DNA from: Gammaproteobacteria bacterium
GTDB taxonomy: Bacteria; Pseudomonadota; Gammaproteobacteria; Ga0077536
DNA length: 64,000 bases
NCBI GenBank assembly: GCA_016209015.1
Contig: JACQWY010000023.1
Coordinates: 1-64,000, forward strand
Direction: 5' to 3'
Made by a program: the position numbers and the translations under genes. Each line of letters starts with the position of its first letter. Position 1 is the stretch's first letter. The notes beneath the pieces were generated by a model. It searched no databases and was not told the DNA's origin. It was given only the letters and a program-made list of their open reading frames with translations. Below are positions 9,177 through 17,803 of the stretch, piece by piece.

Positions 9177-10607
9177 TCAACGCACCGTGCGCGAGCGCAA
9201 TGGCGGCGCGATCGCTTCGAGCGATAGCCGCTCCGCATCGATGCCCCAGCGCCATGCGACGAAGGCGGCGAGGATAACTGCGCACGCGCCGAACGCATAG
9301 CCCGCGAAGACGTGCAGGCGATCCCCGCTCGCGATCAGCGCACCGAACAACGCGGGCGCGAGGAAGCCGCCTGCGCCCGTGCCGAGCGCATAGAAGACGG
9401 CAATGGCGAGTGCGCGCATCTCGAGCGGAAAGACTTCGCTCGCCGTCAGATAGGCGGAGCTTGCAGCGGGCGAGGCGAGGAAGAACACCGCAGACCACGC
9501 GAGCGTCTGATTGACCGCATCGAAGCGCCCGCTCAGGAACGCCACGCCGGCGGCGAGCAAGGCGACGCCGGAGCCGGCATACGTCGCCGCAATCATGGTG
9601 CGCCGGCCGAGGCGATCGAAGAGCGGACCGAGCAGCAGCGGGCCGAGCACGTTCGCCGCCGCGAACGGCAGCACGTAGAGCCCGACGCGCGCCTCGGCCA
9701 CGCCGTAGAAGCGCGTGAGCACGAGCGCGTAGGTGAAGAAGATCGCGTTGTAGAAGAACGCCTGCGAGATCATGAGCGCGAGTACGACGAGGCTGCGGCG
9801 GCGATAGCGCCGCACGAGCACGTCGAGGACTTCGCGCAGGTCCGGCAGCGCATCGCGCACCGCGGCGGCTGCCGTGTCCGCCCCGCGCGGCGCCTCGGGT
9901 CGCGACTCGATCGCCGCCACGATGCGCGCCGCTTCTTCCGCACGACCCTGCGCGATCAACCAGCGCGGACTCTCCGGCACGTCGCGCCGGACACGCAGGA
10001 TCGCCATCGCGAGCACCGCCCCGAGCAGGAACGCGGCGCGCCAGCCGAGCACGGGGCCGAGCACGCGCTCGTCGAGCAGCACGAGGGAGAGCAGCGCGCC
10101 GAGCGCCGCGCCGAGCCAGAAGCTGCCGTTGATCGCGAGGTTCACGCGGCCGCGCACGCGCGCCGGCACGAGCTCGTCGATCGCGGAATTGATCGCCGCG
10201 TATTCGCCGCCGATACCGAGGCCGGTGCAGAAGCGGCAGATCGCGAAGCTCACATAACCGATTGCGCAGCCGCTCGCGACCGTCGCGCCGAGATAGACGG
10301 CGAGCGTGACCAGGAAGAGCCGTTTGCGGCCGAGCACGTCCGCGAGCCGGCCGAAGACGAGCGCGCCGAGCACGGCGCCGCCGACGTAGAGCGAACCCGA
10401 CCAGCCGATTTCGGCGGTCGTGAGCGCGAGCGTGTCGGGCCGCTGCAGCACGCCGCCGAGCGCGCCGACGAGCGTGACCTCGAGACCGTCGAGCACCCAG
10501 GCGATGCCGAGCGCGACGACGATCCGCCCGTGCCAGCGCGACCAGGGCAGGCGATCGAGGCGGGTGGGGATATCGGGTGCGTCGGGTGTAGGGGAGTCGA
10601 CCGCCAT
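9177..10607 (-). CDS. MFS transporter (sugar/aromatic-acid porter type)
   Basis: A 476-residue twelve-helix major facilitator. The family loop motif between helices 2 and 3 is clear (GRLADVLGRKRLF). The sugar-porter-like motif PESPRWLIAQGR follows helix 6, and a second GRR-type loop (FDRLGRRTM) sits between helices 8 and 9. EYAAINSAIDELVP in helix 5 resembles aromatic-acid:H+ symporters (AAHS) and sialate/sugar porters. It would sit in the inner membrane and import an organic acid or sugar. It is divergent from the monooxygenase gene at 10917 across a 309-bp gap, so it may feed that pathway. Confidence 0.88.
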   Translation of the reverse strand: MAVDSPTPDAPDIPTRLDRLPWSRWHGRIVVALGIAWVLDGLEVTLVGALGGVLQRPDTLALTTAEIGWSGSLYVGGAVLGALVFGRLADVLGRKRLFLVTLAVYLGATVASGCAIGYVSFAICRFCTGLGIGGEYAAINSAIDELVPARVRGRVNLAINGSFWLGAALGALLSLVLLDERVLGPVLGWRAAFLLGAVLAMAILRVRRDVPESPRWLIAQGRAEEAARIVAAIESRPEAPRGADTAAAAVRDALPDLREVLDVLVRRYRRRSLVVLALMISQAFFYNAIFFTYALVLTRFYGVAEARVGLYVLPFAAANVLGPLLLGPLFDRLGRRTMIAATYAGSGVALLAAGVAFLSGRFDAVNQTLAWSAVFFLASPAASSAYLTASEVFPLEMRALAIAVFYALGTGAGGFLAPALFGALIASGDRLHVFAGYAFGACAVILAAFVAWRWGIDAERLSLEAIAPPLRSRTVR

Positions 10608-10916
10608 CGCGTCCTCGCTCGGACGCGAGCTACGCGCCCGGGAGTATCGACAGCGTGCGGGACGAAGCGTGCGAGGCGCGGGCAGCGGTCACACGCCGCG
10701 CTGCGTCGGGGCGCTGCGGAGCGGGTCTGCGGCACGGCGAACGTCCCCGACGCCCGACTGGGACGCTGGCGTCACCAGGGACGTACGAGGAACGCGGGCC
10801 CGACGCACGACCGCAGCGTTCGTTCGGACCCCCGGGCCGCCCGAAACCGGGTACGATGAGCGCGCCGATCTCCGGAGGCAGGACGCCGCAGGCCGCCACT
10901 TCGCCCGAGGTTCCCG
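10608..10916. other. divergent intergenic region
   Basis: This gap separates the divergent MFS and monooxygenase genes and should hold both promoters. A GAGG Shine-Dalgarno lies 6 bases before the ATG at 10917. I see no strong -35/-10 pair and no clear operator palindrome. Confidence 0.5.
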
Positions 10917-12302
10917 ATGAAGAAGATTCATCTGAATGCCTTCACCCAGTGCTGCATCAACCATCATTCCGAGGGCCAGTGGAAACATCCGCTCGACGGC
11001 TCCGCGCGCGGCTATCGCGACATCGACTACTGGGTCGATCTGGCACGCCTGCTCGAGCAGGGCGGCTTCACCTGTCTCTTCCTCGCCGACGTGCACGGCA
11101 CCTACAGCGTCTATCGCGGCTCGCGCGAGACGGCGGTCCGGCATGCCGTGCAGTTCCCGAGCAATGAGCCGACGGTGATCATCCCGGCGATGGCGCACGC
11201 GACGCGCACGCTCGGCTTCGCGGCGACCTACAGCACGACCTACTTTCCGCCCTACCAGACCGCGAAGCTCTTCTCGACGCTCGATCATCTCGCACGCGGC
11301 CGCGTCGGCTGGAACATCGTCACGTCCTATCTCGCGGACGCGAACGCGAACTTCGGGATCCGCGAGGAGCTCGGTCACGACGAGCGCTACGATCGCGCCG
11401 ACGAGTACATGGACGTCGTCTACAAGCTGTGGGAGCACTCGTGGGAAGAGGACGCGGTCGTGCGCGACGTCGGGCACGACGTCTACTCCGATCCCGGGCG
11501 CGTGCACACCATCGATCACGTCGGGCGCTGGTACGAGGTGCCCGGCCCGCACATGTGCGAGCCCTCGCCACAGCGCACGCCGTTCCTGTTCCAGGCCGGA
11601 CAATCGGGCCGCGGCACGGACTTCGCGGCGAAACACGCCGAGGCCATCTTCTGCGTGCACGCGAATCTCGAAGTCTGCGCGCGTGGTGTCGCGAAGCTTC
11701 GCGCGGCGATCGCGAAGGCAGGCCGCGCGCCGGACGAAGTGAAGGTCTGCCAGGGTATCTCCGTCGTCGTCGCGCCGACGGATGCCGAGGCGCGATTGAA
11801 GCTCGAGACCTGCCGCAGTTACGCGAGCCCCGAGGGCAGCCTCGCGCTCTTCAGCGGCTGGGCCGGGATCGATCTCTCGACCGTCGAGCCGGATCGACCG
11901 CTCGACACGCTGGATTCGAATGCGATCCAGGGCGTGCTGTCCTACTTCAAGGACGTGGACCCCGACAGGCGCTGGACGGTGCGCGAGATGGGCGAATGGA
12001 TCTCCGTCGCGAGCATCATGCCGAAGATCGTCGGCAGCCCGGCGACGGTCGCTGACGAGCTCGAACGCTGGATCGACGAGACCGGCATCGACGGCATCAA
12101 CCTCGTCCCGATCACCCAGCCCGGCGGCTTCCGCGATTTCGCGGAGCTCGTGGTGCCGGAGCTCAGGCGTCGGGGCCGGCTGCATGCGCTCACGCCGGGT
12201 GCGACGCTGCGCGAGCAGTTCTTCGGCCCGGGGCGGGCGCGGCTGCCGCGGCATCATGCGGCGTTCAGCGCGCTGCCGCCCTGGAAGACCGCGCCGCGCT
12301 GA
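10917..12302 (+). CDS. NtaA/SnaA/DszA family FMN-dependent monooxygenase
   Basis: A 461-residue flavin monooxygenase of the NtaA/SnaA/SoxA(DszA) group, which uses reduced FMN from a separate reductase to oxidise substrates such as nitrilotriacetate, dibenzothiophene sulfone or alkyl polyamines. Family marks are the N-terminal ADVHGTYSVYRGS, the AATYSTTYFPPY segment, GRVGWNIVTSYL, HDERYDRADEY(M)DVVYKLWEHSWEEDA in the middle, and FLFQAGQSGRG. The length is usual for the family. An EamA permease gene follows closely and an MFS gene lies upstream in the other direction, consistent with a transport-plus-oxidation unit. The substrate cannot be inferred. Confidence 0.9.
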   Translation: MKKIHLNAFTQCCINHHSEGQWKHPLDGSARGYRDIDYWVDLARLLEQGGFTCLFLADVHGTYSVYRGSRETAVRHAVQFPSNEPTVIIPAMAHATRTLGFAATYSTTYFPPYQTAKLFSTLDHLARGRVGWNIVTSYLADANANFGIREELGHDERYDRADEYMDVVYKLWEHSWEEDAVVRDVGHDVYSDPGRVHTIDHVGRWYEVPGPHMCEPSPQRTPFLFQAGQSGRGTDFAAKHAEAIFCVHANLEVCARGVAKLRAAIAKAGRAPDEVKVCQGISVVVAPTDAEARLKLETCRSYASPEGSLALFSGWAGIDLSTVEPDRPLDTLDSNAIQGVLSYFKDVDPDRRWTVREMGEWISVASIMPKIVGSPATVADELERWIDETGIDGINLVPITQPGGFRDFAELVVPELRRRGRLHALTPGATLREQFFGPGRARLPRHHAAFSALPPWKTAPR

Positions 12303-12323
12303 CGCCGCCGCAGCGCACCTCGC

Positions 12324-13172
12324 GTGAACCGGCTCTCGGCGCTGATCGCACCCCTGTGTCTCGTGCTGACGGCATTCGCGGCGAACTCGCTGACCTGCCG
12401 TATCGCACTGCGCGGCGGCGCGGCGGATCCGCTGTCCTTCACCGCGATCCGGATTTCGAGCGGCGCGGTCGTGCTGATGGTGATCCTCGCGCTGCGCGGC
12501 ACGCTGAATCGCGTGCCGGTCGACCCGCGGGCCGTGCTCGCGCTGAACGCTTATGCCGTCCTGTTCTCGTTTGCCTATCTCGGGCTCGACGCGGCGACTG
12601 GCGCACTGCTGCTGTTCGCCGCGGTCCAGATCACCATGGTCGGCGCGGCGCTGTGGCGCGGCGAGCGGCCGACCGCGCTCGCCTGGGCCGGTTTCGCGAT
12701 CGCGAGCGGCGGGCTCGTGTGGTTGTTGTCGCCCGGCGTCACGGCGCCGCCGTTGTTGCCGGCGGTCGAAATGCTGCTCGCCGGCGTCGGCTGGGGCGTC
12801 TACTCGCTCGTCGGCGCGAAAGTGCGCGAGCCCCTGACCGCGACGGCCTGGAACTTCGTGTTCGCGACGCCGATCGCCGTGCTCGCGCTCGCCTTCGATC
12901 CCTCACGCCTGCATCTCGATCGCCAGGGGCTCGCCATGGCGGTGCTGTCGGGGGCGGTCGCCTCGGGGCTCGGCTATGCGCTCTGGTATCTCGTGCTGCC
13001 GCGCCTGACGGCCCTGCTCGCGGCGTCGGCGCAGCTCGCGGTGCCGGTGCTCGCCGCCTGCGGCGGGGTGCTGATCCTCGGCGAGCCGTTCACGCCGCGG
13101 CTCGCGCTCAGCGTGCCGATCATCCTCGGCGGGATCGGTCTCGTGCTGATCGCGCGGCACCGGCGGGTGTGA
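12324..13172 (+). CDS. DMT superfamily (EamA) permease
   Basis: A 282-residue ten-helix drug/metabolite transporter with two EamA repeats (about residues 5-125 and 145-278). The start is GTG at 12324, 22 bases after the monooxygenase stop, followed immediately by the first hydrophobic helix. The second repeat ends with LGEPFTPRLALSVPIILGGIGLVL, the typical EamA ending. Such proteins export metabolites or amino acids. The close spacing suggests cotranscription with the NtaA-like gene. Confidence 0.85.
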   Translation: MNRLSALIAPLCLVLTAFAANSLTCRIALRGGAADPLSFTAIRISSGAVVLMVILALRGTLNRVPVDPRAVLALNAYAVLFSFAYLGLDAATGALLLFAAVQITMVGAALWRGERPTALAWAGFAIASGGLVWLLSPGVTAPPLLPAVEMLLAGVGWGVYSLVGAKVREPLTATAWNFVFATPIAVLALAFDPSRLHLDRQGLAMAVLSGAVASGLGYALWYLVLPRLTALLAASAQLAVPVLAACGGVLILGEPFTPRLALSVPIILGGIGLVLIARHRRV

Positions 13173-13182
13173 TCGAGCCGCG

Positions 13183-13929
13183 TCAGAACTCCTGCCGCGT
13201 CGGCCGGTAGAGGATCTCGTTCACGTCGAGCTCGGGCGGCTGCTCGATCGCAAAAGCCACGGCGCGCGCGAAGGAGTCCGCCGGCAGCGCGAACTGGGCG
13301 TAGAACTTCTTCATGTTCGCGGCGATGTCCTGCTCGGTGATGCTGTCGGGAAGCTCGGTGGCGACGGCACCGGGCGAGATCACGGTCGTGCGGATGTCGA
13401 AGGGCTTCACTTCTTCGCGCAGCCCCTCCGAGATCACGCGCACCGCGTGCTTCGTCGCCGCGTAAACCGCGCCGCCGGCCCGCACCTTGTGCCCCGCGAC
13501 GGAGGAGACGTTGATGATGTGGCCGGACTTCTGGCTCTGCATGTGGGGCAGCGCGGCGCCGATGCCGTAGAGCACGCCCTTGATGTTGACGTCGATCGTG
13601 CGATTCCAGTCCTCGACCTTGCAGCGGGCGAGCGGCGAGTGCGGCATGAGGCCCGCGTTGTTGATGATGACGTCGAGGCGCCCGAACGTCGCGACCGCCG
13701 CGTCGACGAGCTGCTTCACCTGTTCGAACACCGTCACGTCCGTCCCGACGGCGAGGGCCTGGCCGCCGTGCGCCGCGAGCTCCTTCGCGAGGGCCTCGAT
13801 GCGATCGAGCCGCCGCGCGCCGAGCACGACCGTCGCGCCGCGTGCGGACAGATGCCGCGCGGCCGCTTCGCCGAGGCCGCTGCTCGCGCCGGTGATGACG
13901 ATGACTTTGCCTGCGATGTTGTCGCTCAT
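13183..13929 (-). CDS. SDR family NAD(P)-dependent oxidoreductase
   Basis: A 248-residue classical short-chain dehydrogenase. It has the cofactor motif TGASSGLG (about residues 13-20), NNAG (about 90), a catalytic serine in NVSSVAGHK, the YAATK catalytic Tyr-Lys pair, and a PGAV loop. ARR after the second strand suggests NADP preference. It is closest in look to the YdfG/serine-dehydrogenase-like group ([15 protein letters not shown] near the C-terminus). It is convergent with the EamA gene, only 10 bases apart. The substrate is unknown. Confidence 0.9.
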   Translation of the reverse strand: MSDNIAGKVIVITGASSGLGEAAARHLSARGATVVLGARRLDRIEALAKELAAHGGQALAVGTDVTVFEQVKQLVDAAVATFGRLDVIINNAGLMPHSPLARCKVEDWNRTIDVNIKGVLYGIGAALPHMQSQKSGHIINVSSVAGHKVRAGGAVYAATKHAVRVISEGLREEVKPFDIRTTVISPGAVATELPDSITEQDIAANMKKFYAQFALPADSFARAVAFAIEQPPELDVNEILYRPTRQEF

Positions 13930-14138
13930 GTCCGGGCTCCTCCCGGCTCGACGTCGTGGTTCGGATACTACGGGATCCCGGCCCGGCGGCGCGACCGGAC
14001 GCGGGGGGCGTTTCCCCGCGGCGCCCGCGGCAACGTCCGAATCTTTTCCGCCGCGATCGCGGCGTGGCATCATGGCCGCGAAATCCGACACATCGGCTGA
14101 AGACTGAGATGTGCCTGGGACCCTTCCTACTTCACAAC

Positions 14139-14502
14139 ATGGCGAACATTCTCGAGCGCTGGGAGGCCTTCGCGGCCACCCGTCTGCCCGCTGCCGCCTC
14201 CATGACTGCCGTGCAGCTCCGGGATCACGGACAGCAGATCCTGGAAGCGATCGCCGCCGACCTCGGAGGGTCCCAGGCAGCCGAGCAGCAGGTCGCGAAG
14301 TCGCAAGGACTCGCGCCGGCTCCCCTTCCGGCACGCGAAACCGCGGCGCAGACTCATGGCGTCCTGCGCCAACAGAGCGGCTACGACATCAACCAGCTCG
14401 CGTCCGAGTATCGCGCACTGCGCGCGAGCGTCCTCTCCCTGTGGTTGGAAGCGTGCCAGCCGGAGCCGCCACACCTGGACGACATGATCCGTTTCGACGG
14501 GA
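14139..14502 (+). pseudogene. truncated sensor-kinase N-terminal region (RsbRD-like)
   Basis: About 120 residues match the N-terminal RsbRD-like sensing region found in many proteobacterial histidine kinases: ILERWEAF, a [17 protein letters not shown] stretch, NQLASEYRALR, and VLSLWLEA ending at DDMIRF. In intact homologues this leads into the kinase core. Here the reading frame runs straight into a palindromic element at 14501 and then into the antisense of an EAL fragment. The ATG at 14139 or an upstream one at 14109 could start it. It is therefore a 5' remnant without dimerisation or ATPase domains. Confidence 0.7.
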
Positions 14503-14588
14503 AACGGGGGTCAGGTTCCATTTCGCAGGCGACCGACCGGACAAGGGTCGCCCGCGTCGTGCGCGAAATGGAACCTGACCCCATTTCG
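14501..14588. repeat. REP-like palindromic element
   Basis: Two inverted arms of about 27 bases (14501-14527 and 14561-14588) carry GGGGTCAGGTTCCATTTCGC and its complement. A smaller hairpin (GGCGACC with GGTCGCC) lies between them. This sequence family is often seen beside Y1/REP-associated tyrosine transposases, from general knowledge. No transposase gene is present here. It lies exactly where two unrelated truncated genes meet. Confidence 0.75.
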
Positions 14589-14641
14589 CTCTACGCATCT
14601 TTCGTCATTGGGGCGTTGATGAGGCTGGTGCGAAGCATCGC

Positions 14642-15061
14642 TCACGCGTTCCCCTCGGTGACCTCGAACATGAGGATCTCGGAGGGAAAGCCGAACGCGG
14701 TGCAGGCCGCGAGCGTCGAGCGAATGCAGGTTTCCGGGCGGTAGACTGCGTTCAGCAGGAAATTGATGCTCAGGTGGCAACCCGGGATGGCGTGGAGCCG
14801 CAGACTCGCGGCGAGCTCGATCGCCTTCACGCGGCACGCCTGGTCGAAGCGATAGCGATTGTCGTCGTTGACCTTCGCGAGGACCGCGCCGGCGCCTTCG
14901 CCGTTCAGGCCGCGAACGAGCGCTTCGTAGGCGAACGGCGCGTTCGTGTCGAGATTCACGATCGGCTGGAACGCCATCGTGAAATCGAAGCCGAGCACTT
15001 CGGGATTGCGGCACTGTTCACATCCTGCCGGCGAGAACGGGGTGTCGAAGCACGTCGTCAT
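14642..15061 (-). pseudogene. truncated EAL-domain protein (c-di-GMP phosphodiesterase family)
   Basis: The encoded 139 residues show a CEQC pair followed by the start of an EAL domain: FDFTMAFQPIVNL, then YEALVRG, which is the diagnostic EAL-type motif with the metal/substrate region, then CHLSINFLLNAVY and FEVTEG. It stops just after FEVTEGNA, about halfway through the domain, so the later catalytic residues (the DDFG- and KID-type motifs) are missing. The cut lies about 50 bases from the REP-like palindrome. An upstream in-frame ATG at 15130 is possible, but the family resemblance starts near 15061. It should be inactive as a phosphodiesterase. Confidence 0.7.
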
Positions 15062-15205
15062 GGATTCATCGTCCGGTGCGGTCGCGGGCGATCCGACCAG
15101 CGCCGCCGCGATCGGCATCGCCCCTGCCACGGTCGCGAGGCATCGGAAAATCCCGACGGGTGGGGCGTGCGCGACAGCAGTCGCCGTCCACGCGTCGTCA
15201 CGCGC

Positions 15206-16363
15206 TCAAGCCCCGAGCCGCTCCCGGTAAGGGGCCAGCAATGCCCGGCTGATCACGACGTTCTGAATGTCCGTCGTGCCGTCCAGGCTGTGTGCAATCT
15301 TCACGTGCTCGAACAGGCGCGGTAGTCCGCAGTCCCGCTTCAGGCCGTTCGCTCCCATTTGACTCATGCAGACGTCGAGACCTCTGAGCGCCGCGCGCGT
15401 CGCGAATTTCTTGGCGTGCGCCGCTTCGACGCTCGCGCGGCCGCTCTGGTCCAGCGCGTCGGCGGCGTCGTAGGTCATGAGCCGTGAGGCGTGCAGATCC
15501 GTCGCTACTTCCGCGAGCTGCCACTGCAAGCCCTGGAATTGCGCGATGGGCCGGCCGAACGCGTGACGCTGCGTGGTGTAGTCGAGGGCGACGGCGAGAC
15601 CCGTCGCGAGCGCGCCGCAGCACATCGCCGCGACGTTGATGCGGGCGAGATCGATGGCCGAGAGCGCCGCGCGCAGGCCCATGCCGGGCGGCACGACGAG
15701 GCGCTCCGGCGCGATCCGCACGTCGTCCAAATGCAGGTCGCAGATATTGCCGATGTGGCCGCCGAGCAGTTCGTACGGCGCGCTCACGGTGAGACCCGGT
15801 GCGTCCCGCGGCACGAGGAAGCCGGCGATGCCGGCCGCGCCGCTGCCGGCTTCGGTCTGCACGAACACGAAGTACTCGTCGATGTACGGTGCGTTCGTCA
15901 CCCACGCCTTCACGCCGTCGATCCGCCAGCCCTCCGAAGTGCGGCTCGCGAGCGTCGTGATCCGTGCGGCATCGGAGCCCGCACCGGGCTCGGTCAGCAC
16001 GAAGCCCGTCGTCTTCGCGCCGGCGAGCAGCGTCGCGCGGATTTCGTCGTGCCAGGCGTGCTGGCCGAACTGCGCAATGGCGGCGATGCAATACTCCTGA
16101 GGCAGGAATGTGATCGCGCCTATCGGGTCGACCGCGCCCAGCGCCTCGGACATCCGGGTCATGACGGCGGCGCGCGCCGCATGCCCACCCTTGTCCTTAG
16201 GCGTGAGAAGTCCTTTCAGACCTGCGGCGACATAGGCCGTCCAGGCTTCGCGCGGCGGGCATCGGTCGCGATCGCATTCCGCCGCGACCCCGGCGAGAGC
16301 CGCGACCACGCAATCGTTCGCTTCGAGCAGGCGCTGCTCGTCCTGGGAAAATGACATGGACAT
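15206..16363 (-). CDS. acyl-CoA dehydrogenase family protein
   Basis: A 385-residue flavoprotein of the acyl-CoA dehydrogenase fold, catalysing FAD-dependent alpha,beta-desaturation of an acyl-CoA or a related reaction. Visible marks are FVLTEPGAGSDAARI (FAD/substrate motif), KAWVTNA, RHAFGRPIAQFQGLQWQLAE, and the C-terminal IAHSLDGTTDIQNVVISRALL, where family members have a Glu/Gly-rich GGT region contacting FAD. The catalytic glutamate usually found near EG(T) reads Asp-Gly-Thr here, so catalysis may differ. The start at 16363 is preceded by GGGGAG at suitable spacing, favouring it over an ATG 15 bases upstream. Confidence 0.85.
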   Translation of the reverse strand: MSMSFSQDEQRLLEANDCVVAALAGVAAECDRDRCPPREAWTAYVAAGLKGLLTPKDKGGHAARAAVMTRMSEALGAVDPIGAITFLPQEYCIAAIAQFGQHAWHDEIRATLLAGAKTTGFVLTEPGAGSDAARITTLASRTSEGWRIDGVKAWVTNAPYIDEYFVFVQTEAGSGAAGIAGFLVPRDAPGLTVSAPYELLGGHIGNICDLHLDDVRIAPERLVVPPGMGLRAALSAIDLARINVAAMCCGALATGLAVALDYTTQRHAFGRPIAQFQGLQWQLAEVATDLHASRLMTYDAADALDQSGRASVEAAHAKKFATRAALRGLDVCMSQMGANGLKRDCGLPRLFEHVKIAHSLDGTTDIQNVVISRALLAPYRERLGA

Positions 16364-16481
16364 GATGGCTCCCCGCACGATGGCTGTGCCGGAACTATAG
16401 CCGCAACGGCGGTGCGGCGAAGCGAGCTGCGCTTGCGGGCGGGAGCGCGCAGCGGGAGCGATCAGCGACGGAAGGAAAGGA

Positions 16482-16523
16482 TGGCCAGGGACGGAATCGA
16501 ACCATCGACACGCGGATTTTCAA
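16482..16523 (-). repeat. attachment-site repeat: 3' fragment of tRNA-Phe
   Basis: These 42 bases are identical to 19913-19954, the part of tRNA-Phe(GAA) from the anticodon loop to the discriminator base, in the same orientation. The 5' half of the tRNA is absent and the CCA end is not preserved. This is the classic footprint of site-specific integration into a tRNA 3' end. Confidence 0.88.
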
Positions 16524-16954
16524 AAATGGCTGTCTGTTTATGCAGGAGCGGTCCCTGCAACTGAATCAAGCCAGTTACGCGGACATTATCATCGTTTGGA
16601 TCACGGTGAATAACCGTGCTGCTGTTGGAATGGAAACATTTCTGGCAACGGCGGGTGCTGAAGGGATGCACGAAGAAGCTATGCCGGTCGGTCTGAGTAG
16701 GTCCTCCATTTTGACGGCCATCGGCAGCGCCATGTAACGTGACCTATCCCGGGTAGCGGGGTCAACTTGTTCGCAATTCGTCGCTGCTGGAGGCGGGTGT
16801 CGTCGTCGCGCCTGCAGAGGTAAATTTTTCCCGAGCGGAGGCTGCCATCGAATGACAGCAGGTCGGCCCGGGCCTGCCGGCTCTGACGCCGGGGGCCGGC
16901 GCTCCGGATTACCGGTACGAAGCTAGAAAAATTACTGTGTAAGGAAAGATGTGA
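16524..16954. other. left island segment without a convincing gene
   Basis: About 430 bases between the left attachment repeat and the first island gene. Short ORFs on both strands (for example plus 16540-16737) lack ribosome binding sites and family resemblance. GC-rich imperfect hairpins occur around 16870-16915. No integrase remnant was recognised. Confidence 0.5.
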
Positions 16955-17803
16955 ATGAGCGCAATGGACGGGCATGTCTACATACTGACATCACCGAACA
17001 GCCAGTACGTGAAAATAGGCGGAACTGGCTCCGCGCCGATGAAGCGGATAAAAGAAATAAACGTCTGCACTCCATATCGCGAATTAGGGCCGTGGACGCT
17101 GTATGACTTCCGTCACGTGAGCAACTGGCGCAAAGTCGAATATGACGTCCAGTACGCTTTTCGAGCCCACCTTGTAAAAACAGTGCAAATGCAAAAGGAG
17201 CTGTTCGCTATTTCTCCCCGAGCCGCTTCTCAACAGCTCGTGTCAAGTTCAAGTCAGTCGACAATAAAGCAATATAAAATCGACCGTATGTTCCAAGATG
17301 CAGAGTTTTTCGAATACGTTCAAAAGCTCTTTCGACTCACCGGCCTTCTGAACTGGCTCGACCTGCAGGGCGCGTGGACATTCAACTTGTTCCCGGCGAC
17401 CGGAAATGGGCGATATTTCACGATGAACATCGGTCGGCACGAAGTCGCATACGCGACAATCCCGCGAGCAGACGAATTGCCGATTCATATGATTTACATG
17501 GACCGGCTTATCCATGATTTCAAGAAAGTGCAATCTTGGATCAGCAAGAGAGACGGCGCTTTCTACAACGGCACGTATCCAAGCGCCTTGCCTCGTTCTA
17601 CGGCGGTAGTATTCACAGGAAATTTCGATACTGCTATGGAGTTTATTGCTCTAGAAGGGGTGCGTCGTGCCGTCGTGGCGTACTGGACAGAGGCGCTCAT
17701 TGGATTGCAGGAGAGGGGAAGCGCAAGTGTTCATTCGAGGAGTCACAATTGGAACGCAGTGGCCACCATAAAAGGGAGGATTGCAGACCCTGGCGGCACG
17801 TAA
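16955..17803 (+). CDS. GIY-YIG/T5orf172 domain protein
   Basis: A 282-residue island protein. The N-terminal 90 residues carry the T5orf172 variant of the GIY-YIG nuclease fold: HVYILTSPNSQYVKIGGT as the GIY-YIG-like strand pair, RIKEIN, LGPW, an EYDVQYAF helix with the conserved acidic position, and ELFAI. The remaining 190 residues match nothing I recognise. T5orf172 domains occur in phage and defence-associated proteins as putative nucleases. An AAGGAAAG ribosome site precedes the ATG at 16955; a second ATG three codons later is possible. The stop overlaps a downstream ATG (TAATG), suggesting translational coupling to the TcmP gene. Base composition is lower in GC than the chromosome. Confidence 0.75.
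   Translation: MSAMDGHVYILTSPNSQYVKIGGTGSAPMKRIKEINVCTPYRELGPWTLYDFRHVSNWRKVEYDVQYAFRAHLVKTVQMQKELFAISPRAASQQLVSSSSQSTIKQYKIDRMFQDAEFFEYVQKLFRLTGLLNWLDLQGAWTFNLFPATGNGRYFTMNIGRHEVAYATIPRADELPIHMIYMDRLIHDFKKVQSWISKRDGAFYNGTYPSALPRSTAVVFTGNFDTAMEFIALEGVRRAVVAYWTEALIGLQERGSASVHSRSHNWNAVATIKGRIADPGGT

Noticed and set aside
16482-16523. A second tRNA-Phe gene
   Set aside because: Only the anticodon-loop to discriminator part is present. The 5' half and CCA are missing, so it is an attachment-site footprint.
16524-16954. Integrase remnant beside the left attachment site
   Set aside because: No tyrosine-recombinase motif could be read in any frame.
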